This document shows positions 41,639 through 49,814 of a DNA stretch of 64,000 nt, piece after piece. A model generated the notes under the pieces. That model saw nothing but the letters and a program-made list of their open reading frames with translations, was not told the origin of the DNA and did not search any database. Numbering within the stretch: position 1 is the first letter of the stretch; each line of letters starts with the position of its first letter. The DNA comes from Flavobacteriaceae bacterium (GTDB lineage Bacteria > Bacteroidota > Bacteroidia > Flavobacteriales > Flavobacteriaceae), in contig CANGTQ010000005.1 of NCBI GenBank assembly GCA_947456955.1, positions 72,880 to 136,879 of the forward strand. The letters are read 5' to 3'. The translations under genes and the position numbers were made by a program.

Positions 41639-43057
41639 ATGAATAAATATATAATATCGTTATTAATCGCGTTCTCATTAGTTGTCCCTTTTGGTTGTTC
41701 TGATATGGATGACAATGCGGTTCCGACTAGTCTTGAAATAAAGGATTTTGTTTGGAAAGGCATGAATTTATATTATCTGTGGCAGGCCGATGTTCCTGAT
41801 TTGGCAGATGACCGATTTGCTAATCAATCGCAATTAAATGCTTTTCTTGACCCTTATACTTCACCAACCGATTTGTTCAACTCACTTCGTTTGCCTTCAT
41901 CGACGGATAGATTTAGTGTGATTTATAGTGACTATACCATTTTGGAAGGTGCGCTTTCCGGAAATACGTTAAACAACGGAATGGATTTTGGGCTAAAACA
42001 CATCAATGGTACTACTAATGTATATGGCTGGGTTAGGTACATTATTCCGAATTCTGATGCAGCTACCAAAAACATACATCGTGGCGATATTTTTTATGCG
42101 ATTAACGGTATCCCATTGACAGATGACAATTATAGAACACTTCTATTTAGTAATGATGTAACCTATACTGTCAACTTAGCTAATTATAGTAGTGATAGTA
42201 ATGGTTTTGTCACTATTACACCAAACGGTCAATCAGTTACTTTAACCAAAACTACCTTGGCAGAAAACCCAATATTATTAAGTACGGTTATTAACCAAGG
42301 CCCACACAACATTGGCTACTTGATGTACAACGGATTTTACTCCAGCTTTGATAACCAATTAAATACTGTCTTTGGTTCTTTTGTTTCTCAAAATGTAAAC
42401 CGTTTAGTATTGGATTTACGCTATAACTCCGGCGGTTCAATAAACTCAGCAACAAAACTAGCTAGTATGATTACAGGGCAATTCACCGGACAATTGTTTG
42501 CCAAACAGCAATGGAATGCCAAAGCACAGGCCTATTTCTTAGCCAATAATCCCGGCTCTTTAGAAAATAAATTTGCTTCAGAATTAAATAGTTTGAATCT
42601 TAACAGAGTATATGTACTGACTACTAAAGCTACTGCTTCTGCTAGTGAACTAGTTATAAACTGTTTAAAATCGTATATCGATGTAGTTCAAATTGGCGAT
42701 ATAACCACGGGGAAAAATGTAGGTTCTATTACTTTATACGACTCTCCTACTTTTGAAAAATCGAATGTGAATCCAAACCATAAATATGCTATGCAACCCA
42801 TAGTATTGAAAATAGTAAACAAAGACAATTTTGGCGATTACACTTCTGGTATTGCGCCAACTACTTTACTACCTGAAAACTTGAGTGACCTTGGTATATT
42901 AGGCAATGTTGATGAACCTTTATTAAATGCTGCCATCAACCAAATCGTCGCTAGCGGAAAAATGTTGCCACCAGTACCAAGCGTTATTGAGCGTGATTTT
43001 ACAGATTCAAAATCAATAAATCCACTGCAAAGTGAAATGTATATAGAACATAAATAA
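41639..43057 (+). CDS. S41-family C-terminal-processing peptidase, lipoprotein
   Basis: A 472-residue lipoprotein (lipobox VVPFGC, Cys20). A PDZ-like segment is visible around GWVRYIIPNSDAATKNIHRGDIFYAINGIPLTDDNY. The S41 catalytic region has RLVLDLRYNSGGSINSATKLAS and the nucleophile Ser in TTKATASASELVINCL, with the following GKNVGSITLY lysine. Such proteases cleave the C termini of exported proteins. It is a single gene, divergent from the sigma-factor block and convergent with the TonB receptor gene. Confidence 0.92.
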   Translation: MNKYIISLLIAFSLVVPFGCSDMDDNAVPTSLEIKDFVWKGMNLYYLWQADVPDLADDRFANQSQLNAFLDPYTSPTDLFNSLRLPSSTDRFSVIYSDYTILEGALSGNTLNNGMDFGLKHINGTTNVYGWVRYIIPNSDAATKNIHRGDIFYAINGIPLTDDNYRTLLFSNDVTYTVNLANYSSDSNGFVTITPNGQSVTLTKTTLAENPILLSTVINQGPHNIGYLMYNGFYSSFDNQLNTVFGSFVSQNVNRLVLDLRYNSGGSINSATKLASMITGQFTGQLFAKQQWNAKAQAYFLANNPGSLENKFASELNSLNLNRVYVLTTKATASASELVINCLKSYIDVVQIGDITTGKNVGSITLYDSPTFEKSNVNPNHKYAMQPIVLKIVNKDNFGDYTSGIAPTTLLPENLSDLGILGNVDEPLLNAAINQIVASGKMLPPVPSVIERDFTDSKSINPLQSEMYIEHK

Positions 43058-43087
43058 AAAAACATTCTTTCGAGTGCTTTCCTTCAT

Positions 43088-44986
43088 TTACAAAATTATA
43101 TTTAACCCAATTTTGAAATTTCTACCTCGTGTAGAATAGCCAACATTCTCTACAAACTCTTCATTAAAAATATTAGTGGCAGAGCCAAAAACAGTCAAAC
43201 GGCTTTTAATTAATTCATACTTCAACGTGGCATTCAACAATCTGTAAGCATCTAGTTTTACAAATTGTGATGGAAACCCAAATGCATCAATTCTAGAACT
43301 TAAATACTGATAATTGATTGCCGCAAAAAATCGATCTGTAAACTCATAGTTCACGGCTAAATTCGCTTTATGCTTTGGATTTAATCTTTGCAAACGCTCA
43401 TCTAATTCATTAAAAGTATAATTGGCATTGACTGTTAATTTTGGAGTAACATCAACTAAAATCGATGTTTCAATTCCTTTAGCTTTGCTTTTTCCATCTA
43501 CGTTGTAATAAATATAATTCGCATCAACATCTATAGCTCTTTTTTCTTCTCTCAAAAAGGCAACTGTATTTAGCGTTATTTTTTTATTGTATAATTTCAC
43601 TTCAAAACCTGCTTCTATAGTACTGTTTTCTTCGGGCTCTAAATTGATGTTACCCGAATAAGCATCATACAATTGATATAAACTTGGTGTGATATAAGCA
43701 GTTGAATAAGATGCTAATAATCTGATTGGTGTTTTTTTACCAAACGAATACGACGGATTGAAATTATAAACCAATTGATTTTTATAAACACTATGACTAT
43801 TCATTCGCACCCCAGTATTTAAATTAAAACCAAAAGACGAATTATAAACCACTGTTGTGTATGGATCGACAATGACAAACTTGGCCTTTTCATTATCAAT
43901 TGTTCCAAATGCTGAATCAAAATTCATTTCACTAAACTGATATTGTGTACCTAATAACACAAAAAACTGCTTTGAAAAACTATATTTATTGAACGCATCT
44001 ACACTTACATTTTTAGATTTATATTCAAATTCAGAACCAAAAATCAATAAATTCCGTTTACTACTTGATGCGCCTGAATTAACTACAAATTCCCCTTTGT
44101 TGTATGTATATTTTGATGAAACTCCAGCTCTAAACTGTTCTGTTTTGCCTTGATTATTAATGTTATCAGATGATGTAAAACCGTTATAAGAATCATCAAA
44201 CGTGTTTTTCAATCGATCGTAATTACCAAATAAATCTACTCGCAATTTTGAAGTTACTGCCACACCAATTTTTTGATTTACGGCAATTCTTGAAAAAAAA
44301 TCTTTTTCATAATTTTCACCTTGAGCTTCTGACATTCCACTGGTTTCGGTACTATTCAAACTGGTCAAATAATCAAACTTATGAAGTTTTCCGTTAAATG
44401 ACAATCCTTGATTAAAATCTTGTCCATTGTATTTGTGATTATCTGCTGTATTATTCGAACCAATATTCACATAGGCATTGCCTTGAATTTCCTTTTTAGT
44501 AGCTTTTTTTAAAGTGATGTTAATTACTCCCGTTGCAGCACCTGTTCCATAAAGTGTACTCCCCGCACCTTTCATAATCTCAATTCGTTCCACTTGCTCT
44601 ACTGGCAACAAACGTAAATCATATTCCATTGAAATTCCCGAAGCATCAGTTACTGGGACTCCATCAATCACAATCAAAACCTGACGATTTCTTCCACCTC
44701 GAATATAGTAACCCAGGTTTTTTCCGTTAGCCGATTGGTTTCCGTTGATTTCAACTCCAGCGGCCTGACTTAATACTGTTGCCAGACTTTGCCCTGATTT
44801 TTTTTCTAAATCCTGAGCGGTGATTACTTCAATAACTTTTCCCGATTTTTCTTGGCGGAGCTCAAATTTAGTATCCGACAGCACTACTTCTTTTAATTGA
44901 TTCACTTTCGTAGAATCCAGTTCTTGCGCATAAGCACAAGTGTTTAGCAAAGCTAAAATAGCTAATGCTTTAACTGTTTTTTTCAT
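43088..44986 (-). CDS. btuB: TonB-dependent outer-membrane receptor, cobalamin (BtuB-like)
   Basis: A 632-residue outer-membrane barrel. The signal peptide (ALAILALLNTCAYAQ) is followed by the TonB-box/plug start (EVITAQDLEKKSGQSLATVLSQAAGVEINGNQSANGKNLGYYIRGGRNRQVLIVIDGVP) and a C-terminal strand ending in NFKIGLNIIL. Its upstream region is a cobalamin riboswitch in the same orientation (about 45087-45439), so it is very likely a corrinoid receptor. The divergent btuF/C/D-like genes are consistent with this. Without the riboswitch the family would be ambiguous (iron siderophores are possible). Confidence 0.9.
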   Translation of the reverse strand: MKKTVKALAILALLNTCAYAQELDSTKVNQLKEVVLSDTKFELRQEKSGKVIEVITAQDLEKKSGQSLATVLSQAAGVEINGNQSANGKNLGYYIRGGRNRQVLIVIDGVPVTDASGISMEYDLRLLPVEQVERIEIMKGAGSTLYGTGAATGVINITLKKATKKEIQGNAYVNIGSNNTADNHKYNGQDFNQGLSFNGKLHKFDYLTSLNSTETSGMSEAQGENYEKDFFSRIAVNQKIGVAVTSKLRVDLFGNYDRLKNTFDDSYNGFTSSDNINNQGKTEQFRAGVSSKYTYNKGEFVVNSGASSSKRNLLIFGSEFEYKSKNVSVDAFNKYSFSKQFFVLLGTQYQFSEMNFDSAFGTIDNEKAKFVIVDPYTTVVYNSSFGFNLNTGVRMNSHSVYKNQLVYNFNPSYSFGKKTPIRLLASYSTAYITPSLYQLYDAYSGNINLEPEENSTIEAGFEVKLYNKKITLNTVAFLREEKRAIDVDANYIYYNVDGKSKAKGIETSILVDVTPKLTVNANYTFNELDERLQRLNPKHKANLAVNYEFTDRFFAAINYQYLSSRIDAFGFPSQFVKLDAYRLLNATLKYELIKSRLTVFGSATNIFNEEFVENVGYSTRGRNFKIGLNIIL

Positions 44987-45130
44987 TTTTTTAATTCAAC
45001 AATAATTTTAATAATCCTAGGAGAAAAGCATAGAATTTACCCATACCCAAACCTTTTTTCCCGAAAGTTTGTTACTCGATGAATTAGGCAGGTCTCCTGG
45101 CTTGCGTCTTGTTGTTTACCTTCCCATTTG

Positions 45131-45199
45131 GATTTGGGATTAAGGATTAAGTATTAAGGATTTTTAAATTCCTAATTCCTAACTCCTAATTCCTAATTC
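45131..45199. repeat. Inverted heptamer arrays inside the riboswitch (arm 2)
   Basis: On the minus strand about five units of GGAATTA type face about five units of TTAATCC type across a short centre, giving an imperfect hairpin. On the plus strand the first 20 bases are repeated at 45289-45308, so the two riboswitch arms share sequence. Confidence 0.8.
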
Positions 45200-45288
45200 C
45201 ACAACAGTGGTGTTGTAGATAACAACAGTCCCGATACTTCGGGATAATAGCTTACAGTTGCGGGAACAGCTCCAGACTTTGATTTTCG

Positions 45289-45379
45289 ATTTGGGATTAA
45301 GGATTAAGGATTTACAAAATCCCAATTAGCTTCGCTCAGTTCGGCTTTGCCTCGTGTCCTAATTCCTGAATCCTAAATC
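45289..45379. repeat. Inverted heptamer arrays inside the riboswitch (arm 1)
   Basis: GGATTTA, GGATTCA and GGAATTA units (minus strand) are followed, after a segment related to the CACGAG..GAACTGA motif at 46667-46688, by AATCC TTAATCC TTAATCC units. The arms can pair. This doubles the length of a peripheral helix of the cobalamin riboswitch. Confidence 0.8.
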
Positions 45380-45439
45380 CACACTGGATTCCCTTTTAAT
45401 GCGATTTTGAAAACAGAAATCGCAACCTTAATTCGGGTG

Positions 45440-45467
45440 CAAATGTAAAGTATAAATTAAAAACAAA
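45440..45467 (-). promoter_or_regulatory. Candidate promoter of the riboswitch-btuB transcript
   Basis: On the minus strand TTTG (45464-45467) and TACATTTG (45440-45447) are 16 nt apart, close to the Bacteroidota -33/-7 arrangement. Transcription would start near 45433, just before the riboswitch. Confidence 0.6.
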
Positions 45468-45493
45468 ACAATACTTTTGCAAAAAACAATTTG

Positions 45494-46630
45494 ATGAAGA
45501 CTTTTTGTAATGCTTTATTTTTAGTCATTCTTTCTTTTTCCTTGGTGGAATGCAAAAACGAATCAAAACCGAATGTTATTATTTCTGCTAAAAATGAAGT
45601 GCGCTACGCTAAAGGATTTTCAATTCAAAATTATGATGGTTATTCAGTTGTAAAAGTCAAAAATCCGTGGCCAAGAGCAACTAAAACATACACTTATATC
45701 CTAAAAGAAAAAAACGGGATTGTTCCCGATAGTTTGAAACAAAACCTAATTATTCCCGTTCCGATAAAAACAATAGTCGTAACCTCGACCACGCATATTC
45801 CGTCATTGGAGCTACTTGATGAAGTCAATACTTTAATTGGTTTTCCGCATTGCGATTATATTTCTTCCGAAAAGGTAAGAGCTCGAATTGATACCGGAAA
45901 CATAAAAGAACTAGGCAATAATCAGGATTTAAATACTGAAGTCTTACTCGATCTGCAACCCAATGTTATCATCGGCTACGGCATTGACAACAAAAACCCA
46001 ACGTTAGATAATCTTCAAAAAAGCGGATTAAAAGTAATGCTCAACGGTGACTGGAATGAAGAAAATGCTTTAGGAAAAGCAGAATGGATTAAGTTTTTCG
46101 GTGCTTTGTATGGCAAACAAAAACAAGCCACAGCACTCTTTACCAAAATTGAAAAAGATTTTTTTAAAACCATAAGGATAGCCAAAATGGCCAAAACTAC
46201 GCCAAGCATTTTGGCCGGAGACATGTTTGAAGATCGCTGGTACTTACCTAGAGGAACCAGTTGGGGCAGTTTGCTTTTGAAACAAGCCAATGGCAATTAT
46301 TTATGGCAGAAAACCAGCGGAACAGGAAGCTTGTCTTTATCTTTTGAAACCGTTTTTGAAAAAGCTAAAAGCGCTGATGTTTGGATTACTTCCGGACAGT
46401 TTTCTTCCTTAAAGGAAATGACAAATGCGAATCCACATTATGCTGAATTTAACGCATTCAAAAATAAAAATGTATATTCGTTCAGTGGAAAAAAAGGAAA
46501 AACAGGTGGCATTCTTTATTACGAATTAGCGCCCAACCGACCTGATTTAGTATTGAAAGATTTGGTAAAAATTTTGCATCCCGAATTGTTGCCGAGCTAT
46601 AAACCTTTTTTCTTTGAGAAATTAAAATAA
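45494..46630 (+). CDS. btuF: ABC transporter substrate-binding lipoprotein, corrinoid (BtuF-like)
   Basis: About 378 residues from the ATG at 45494 with a lipoprotein signal (FLVILSFSLVEC). It belongs to the FecB/BtuF periplasmic-binding family: VVVTSTTHIPSLELLDEVNTLIGFPH near the start, the NTEVLLDLQPNVIIGYG strand-helix, and ADVWITSGQFSSLKEMTNANP. Unlike typical 270-residue BtuF it has an extra N-terminal part of about 80 residues (YAKGFSIQNYDGYSVVKVKNPWPRATKTYTYIL), as in many Bacteroidota relatives. The cobalamin assignment comes from the divergent riboswitch-btuB. It begins the ABC operon. Confidence 0.85.
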   Translation: MKTFCNALFLVILSFSLVECKNESKPNVIISAKNEVRYAKGFSIQNYDGYSVVKVKNPWPRATKTYTYILKEKNGIVPDSLKQNLIIPVPIKTIVVTSTTHIPSLELLDEVNTLIGFPHCDYISSEKVRARIDTGNIKELGNNQDLNTEVLLDLQPNVIIGYGIDNKNPTLDNLQKSGLKVMLNGDWNEENALGKAEWIKFFGALYGKQKQATALFTKIEKDFFKTIRIAKMAKTTPSILAGDMFEDRWYLPRGTSWGSLLLKQANGNYLWQKTSGTGSLSLSFETVFEKAKSADVWITSGQFSSLKEMTNANPHYAEFNAFKNKNVYSFSGKKGKTGGILYYELAPNRPDLVLKDLVKILHPELLPSYKPFFFEKLK

Positions 46631-46704
46631 AACACAGACCTGACTGCCGACAGGCAGGTTTCACACACGAGCGAAGCGAACTGACGAAGTAAATTATCAC
46701 AAAT
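46631..46704. repeat. Gap with ACCTGnCTG..CAGnCAGGT palindrome and CACGAG..GAACTGA motif
   Basis: ACCTGACTGCCG and CGACAGGCAGGT at 46638-46659 form a palindrome; a shorter relative CCTGTCTGAGACAGG is at 62131-62145. Next to it (about 46667-46690), CACGAGCGAAGCGAACTGACGAAGT resembles, with small gaps, the insert in the riboswitch arm near 45331-45358. Both look like small dispersed palindromic elements. Confidence 0.6.
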
Positions 46705-47733
46705 TTGAAAACCAACAGTAAAAATAGTCTTCTTTTCACCTTCTTGTCATTGACATTGCTATTGACATTGCTATTGAATATTTCGATGGGACAAGTCGCC
46801 ATTCCGATGAAAGAAGTATTCAGTAGTTTGTTTGGCGGTAATGCTTCTAAAGATACCTGGGAATATATAATCGTTAATTTCCGTTTGCCGAAAGCCATAA
46901 CTGCACTACTTGTTGGTATCGGACTTTCCATTTCGGGCTTGTTGATGCAGACATTGTTTCGTAATCCGTTAGCCGGACCTTATGTACTCGGATTGAGTTC
47001 GGGTTCGAGTTTAGGTGTTGCTTTTGTCATTCTTGGCGCCGGATTTTTACCTTCAGTTTTTTCGCAATTTTTATTATCGCCTTATGGAATAATAATCGCT
47101 TCATGTATTGGAAGTTCGTTAGTTTTAGTAATGATTTTAATTGTTTCACAACGCTTGCGCGACACTATGTCGATTTTGATTGTAGGATTGATGTTTAGCA
47201 GTTTTACGAGTGCGATTGTCAGTGTGTTTGCCTATTTTAGTTCGGCTGAACAGTTGCAGAAATATACGTTTTGGTCGATGGGTAGCATAGGCAATTTATC
47301 CTGGCAGAACGTTTCTATATTAGCCATTTGCACTTTACTTGGATTAGTATTCAGTTTGTTTTCTTTGAAAGCATTAGACGCATTGCTTCTTGGAGAAAAC
47401 TATGCTAAAAGCATGGGCTTAAACATCAAAAAAGTGCGTTATATCATCATATTCGCAACCAGTATTCTAGCTGGAAGCATCACGGCTTTTGCCGGACCGA
47501 TTGCCTTTATTGGATTGGCTGTTCCACATTTAGGGAAATTGTTATTTCAAACCAGTAATCATAAAGTGTTGTTTTTTGCTACATTGCTTATTGGTTCCAT
47601 AATAATGTTATTTTGTGATACGATTTCACAAATGCCAGGTTTTGATTTTACCTTACCTATAAATGCTATTACGTCTATTATTGGCGCGCCTGTAGTGATT
47701 TGGTTGATTGTGAATAAGAAAAGTATTCAGTAA
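46705..47733 (+). CDS. btuC: FecCD-family ABC permease (BtuC-like)
   Basis: A 342-residue permease with about ten membrane helices. It contains the family signatures NFRLPKAITALLVGIGLSISGLLMQTLFRNPLAGPYVLGLSSGSSLG and the later LAGSITAFAGPIAFIGLAVPHLGKLLFQTSNHK coupling-helix region. It begins at TTG (46705), since the next ATG at 46786 would remove the start of helix 1. It lies between the binding protein and the ATPase. Confidence 0.9.
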   Translation: MKTNSKNSLLFTFLSLTLLLTLLLNISMGQVAIPMKEVFSSLFGGNASKDTWEYIIVNFRLPKAITALLVGIGLSISGLLMQTLFRNPLAGPYVLGLSSGSSLGVAFVILGAGFLPSVFSQFLLSPYGIIIASCIGSSLVLVMILIVSQRLRDTMSILIVGLMFSSFTSAIVSVFAYFSSAEQLQKYTFWSMGSIGNLSWQNVSILAICTLLGLVFSLFSLKALDALLLGENYAKSMGLNIKKVRYIIIFATSILAGSITAFAGPIAFIGLAVPHLGKLLFQTSNHKVLFFATLLIGSIIMLFCDTISQMPGFDFTLPINAITSIIGAPVVIWLIVNKKSIQ

Positions 47734-47737
47734 ATTT

Positions 47738-47760
47738 AAAACACATAGATTCTGTGTTTA
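47738..47760. repeat. AAACACATAGATTCTGTGTTT hairpin between btuC and btuD
   Basis: AAACACA and TGTGTTT pair around TAGATTC. Related to the ACATAGA/CATAGATTTT family at 6456-6480 and 26544-26570. It lies in the 36-nt gap between the permease and ATPase genes. Confidence 0.55.
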
Positions 47761-47769
47761 AACTAAAAA

Positions 47770-48555
47770 ATGAGTTCAAATAAAATCATACTTTCCACTT
47801 CAAATTTATCCATTGGATACCAATCCAAAAAGGAAAAAAACATTATTGCAGAAAACCTCAATCTGACTTTTGAAGAAGGAAAATTAATTTCATTAGTTGG
47901 CGGAAACGGCATTGGAAAATCGACTTTATTGCGAACGATAACCGGAATTCAAAAACCTTTAGCCGGAACGGTATTGCTAAATGAAAAAGAAATTCATAAC
48001 TACAAATCTTTGGCGTTGGCACAAAATCTTAGTTTGGTATTGACCGAAAAATTACCGCCGAGCAATTTATCCGTTTTTGAATTAATCGCCTTGGGAAGAC
48101 AGCCTTACACCAATTGGCTTGGCAAACTATCAGCAGAAGATTTGGAAAAAATAAATCAAGCGATGACGCTAACGCACGTAGAACATTTGATTGGTAAAAA
48201 ACATCACGAAATCAGTGACGGACAATTGCAGATTGTTTTAATTGCTAGGGCATTGGCGCAAGACACTCCTCTTATCATCCTTGACGAACCAACCACGCAC
48301 TTGGATTTGTTTCACAAAGTTTCTGTTTTTAAATTGCTAAAAAAACTATCACAGGAAACCAATAAATGCATCTTGTTTTCGACACACGATATTGATTTGG
48401 CAATACAACTTTCGGATGAAATGATTGTCATGTCTGAGAGTTCGGTCGAACAAGACCAACCTTGTAATTTAATTACAAAAGGTGTTTTCAATACACTTTT
48501 TAAAGATTCGTCTATCACTTTTGATGGTGAAAAAGGGAAGTTTGTTATTAATTGA
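47770..48555 (+). CDS. btuD: ABC transporter ATP-binding protein (BtuD/FecE-like)
   Basis: A 261-residue ATPase powering the transporter. Walker A is GGNGIGKSTLL (residues about 41-51), the signature is ISDGQLQIVLIARAL (a departure from LSGGQ: ISDGQ), Walker B is PLIILDEPTTHLD, and the H-loop is FSTHD. The stop codon (AAT TGA) is formed by the first unit of an AATTGAT-type tandem array. It is the last gene of the btuF-btuC-btuD operon. Confidence 0.92.
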   Translation: MSSNKIILSTSNLSIGYQSKKEKNIIAENLNLTFEEGKLISLVGGNGIGKSTLLRTITGIQKPLAGTVLLNEKEIHNYKSLALAQNLSLVLTEKLPPSNLSVFELIALGRQPYTNWLGKLSAEDLEKINQAMTLTHVEHLIGKKHHEISDGQLQIVLIARALAQDTPLIILDEPTTHLDLFHKVSVFKLLKKLSQETNKCILFSTHDIDLAIQLSDEMIVMSESSVEQDQPCNLITKGVFNTLFKDSSITFDGEKGKFVIN

Positions 48556-48624
48556 TAATTGACAATGAATAATTGATAATTACTTTAATGAACTCCAAAA
48601 TAATTGTTAATTGTTAATTATCCA
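48550..48624. repeat. Facing heptamer arrays at the convergent btuD/trmL ends
   Basis: From the btuD stop rightwards come AATTGAT, AATTGAC, AATGAAT and AATTGAT units. From the trmL stop (minus strand) come AATTAAC, AATTAAC and AATTATT units. Each array begins with the bases that make the gene's own stop codon. They face each other over a 20-nt centre. Confidence 0.75.
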
Positions 48625-49075
48625 TTTTAATTGCTATCTGTCTTTTCGCTTCTCCAACTACAAACGCGACCGAATTGGCAATATTATAACTTCTGATTAA
48701 ATTCGACATTGGAATGGTTAAATGATTATCAAATTGGGCTAAGACCTCTTGACTCAAACCCACACTTTCTTTGCCAAAAACCAACCAATCACCATCCTGA
48801 AACTCGGCTTCATAAATAGATTTTGTTGCATGAGAACTGGTTAAGAAAACTCTAGATTTATCGGGAATTATGCTTATCCATTCGGCTACATTTTGATATT
48901 CTGTTACATCCAAATGCACCCAATAATCCAAACCGGAACGCTTTAGGTTTTTGTCGTTAATTACGAATCCAAACGGATGGATTAAGTGTAACCGACTTTC
49001 AGTTCCAACAGACAATCGACCAATGTTTCCTGTGTTGTTTGGGATTTCGGGTTCTACTAAAACGATGTTGAGCAT
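48614..49075 (-). CDS. trmL: tRNA (cytidine/uridine-34-2'-O)-methyltransferase
   Basis: A 153-residue SPOUT methyltransferase acting on the wobble base of tRNA-Leu. It starts MLNIVLVEPEIPNNTGNIGRL, has an LIHPFGFVINDKNLKRSGLDYW segment, GDWLVFGKESVGLS (trefoil knot SAM site) and IPMSNLIRSYNIANSVAFVVGEA at the end. The length is normal. Its stop codon TAA lies in an AATTAAC tandem array. Confidence 0.92.
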   Translation of the reverse strand: MLNIVLVEPEIPNNTGNIGRLSVGTESRLHLIHPFGFVINDKNLKRSGLDYWVHLDVTEYQNVAEWISIIPDKSRVFLTSSHATKSIYEAEFQDGDWLVFGKESVGLSQEVLAQFDNHLTIPMSNLIRSYNIANSVAFVVGEAKRQIAIKMDN

Positions 49076-49085
49076 TTTTTGATTG

Positions 49086-49118
49086 TTAGATTATTAGACT
49101 ACTTAGATTGTTAGATTT
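49086..49118. repeat. Four 8-9 bp TTAGATT-type repeats
   Basis: The units are TTAGATTA, TTAGACTAC, TTAGATTG and TTAGATTT in the 96-nt gap between the pseudouridine synthase gene and trmL. A short GCCCGAAGGGC palindrome follows at about 49150-49160. Confidence 0.7.
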
Positions 49119-49171
49119 ATTTTACTCTAAAAGCATAGTGCATCTTAAGCCCGAAGGGCGTTTCTTAATAT

Positions 49172-49744
49172 CTAAAAGCAAAGCGTGCCTACTTCGAGAA
49201 CTTCTCCAGCTTTTAGGTTTTGCAAATGTAGGTTTCCTACTCGAATTCTGACCAATCGAAGTGTAGGAAATCCAACTGCTGCAGTCATTTTTCTAACTTG
49301 ACGGAATTTACCTTCGGTTAATGTTATAGAAATCCAGCTTGTTGGTCCGTGACGCTCATCGCGAATTTTTCTGCCTTCACCAATGCTTTCGGGAAGTTGG
49401 TGTATGATTTTGGCTTCACATTTTTTGGTTGTGTATCTGATTCCTTTGAAACCAATTTCGACACCTTTTTTTATTTGGGTAATCGCTTCTTCATTTATAA
49501 TCCCGTCTACTTGGGCATAATATTCTTTTTCGACGGTTTTGCTTCTAACAATTTCACTTATCATTCCGTCAGTGGTTAGCAAAAGTAAACCCTCGGAATC
49601 TTCATCTAAACGACCAATTGCCATTGTGCCTTGTGGGAAATGATACAATTCACCAAGCAACTTTTTAGGTCGCTTTTTTTCATAAATAAATTGACTTAAA
49701 TAGCCGTGAGGTTTATGGATTAGGAAATGATGGTGGTTTTGCAT
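49172..49744 (-). CDS. RNA pseudouridine synthase (RluE/RsuA family)
   Basis: A 190-residue enzyme of the RsuA/RluB/E/F branch lacking the S4 domain, like RluE, which modifies 23S rRNA. It starts HHHFLIHKPHGYLSQF, contains the catalytic Asp in GRLDEDSEGLLLLTTDG (near residue 61), KEYYAQVDG and TEGKFRQVRKMTAAVGFPTLRLVRIRVG. The exact target is not certain. Confidence 0.9.
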   Translation of the reverse strand: MQNHHHFLIHKPHGYLSQFIYEKKRPKKLLGELYHFPQGTMAIGRLDEDSEGLLLLTTDGMISEIVRSKTVEKEYYAQVDGIINEEAITQIKKGVEIGFKGIRYTTKKCEAKIIHQLPESIGEGRKIRDERHGPTSWISITLTEGKFRQVRKMTAAVGFPTLRLVRIRVGNLHLQNLKAGEVLEVGTLCF

Positions 49745-49814
49745 GAAATGAATGTAATAAAAAAGACTATCAACAAAATTACTGATAGTCTTTTATATAT
49801 GAATACAACATTAT

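Larger units (their letters stand above)
45087..45439 (-). promoter_or_regulatory. Cobalamin riboswitch with two expanded peripheral arms
   Basis: On the minus strand the conserved elements appear in order: AAAAGGGAA and the GGTG-like start (about 45385-45400), the CCCGCAACTGTAAGC core (about 45250-45265), and the B12 box AGCCAGGAGACCTGCC at 45087-45102. The core is intact, but the element is about 350 nt, against roughly 200 nt typical. The extra length is two AT-rich hairpin regions (45131-45199 and 45289-45379) built of GGAATTA/GGATTTA and TTAATCC units. The arm at 45229-45244 is a TCCCGATACTTCGGGA hairpin. It should repress btuB when cobalamin is bound. Confidence 0.93.

Noticed and set aside
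45087..45439. Riboswitch controlling the divergent btuF operon too
   Set aside because: All conserved elements are on the minus strand and the element ends before btuF, so only btuB is controlled by it directly.
45494..48555. Iron or heme ABC transporter
   Set aside because: The FecBCD family would allow iron, but the adjacent riboswitch-controlled TonB receptor makes cobalamin more likely. The choice remains an inference.
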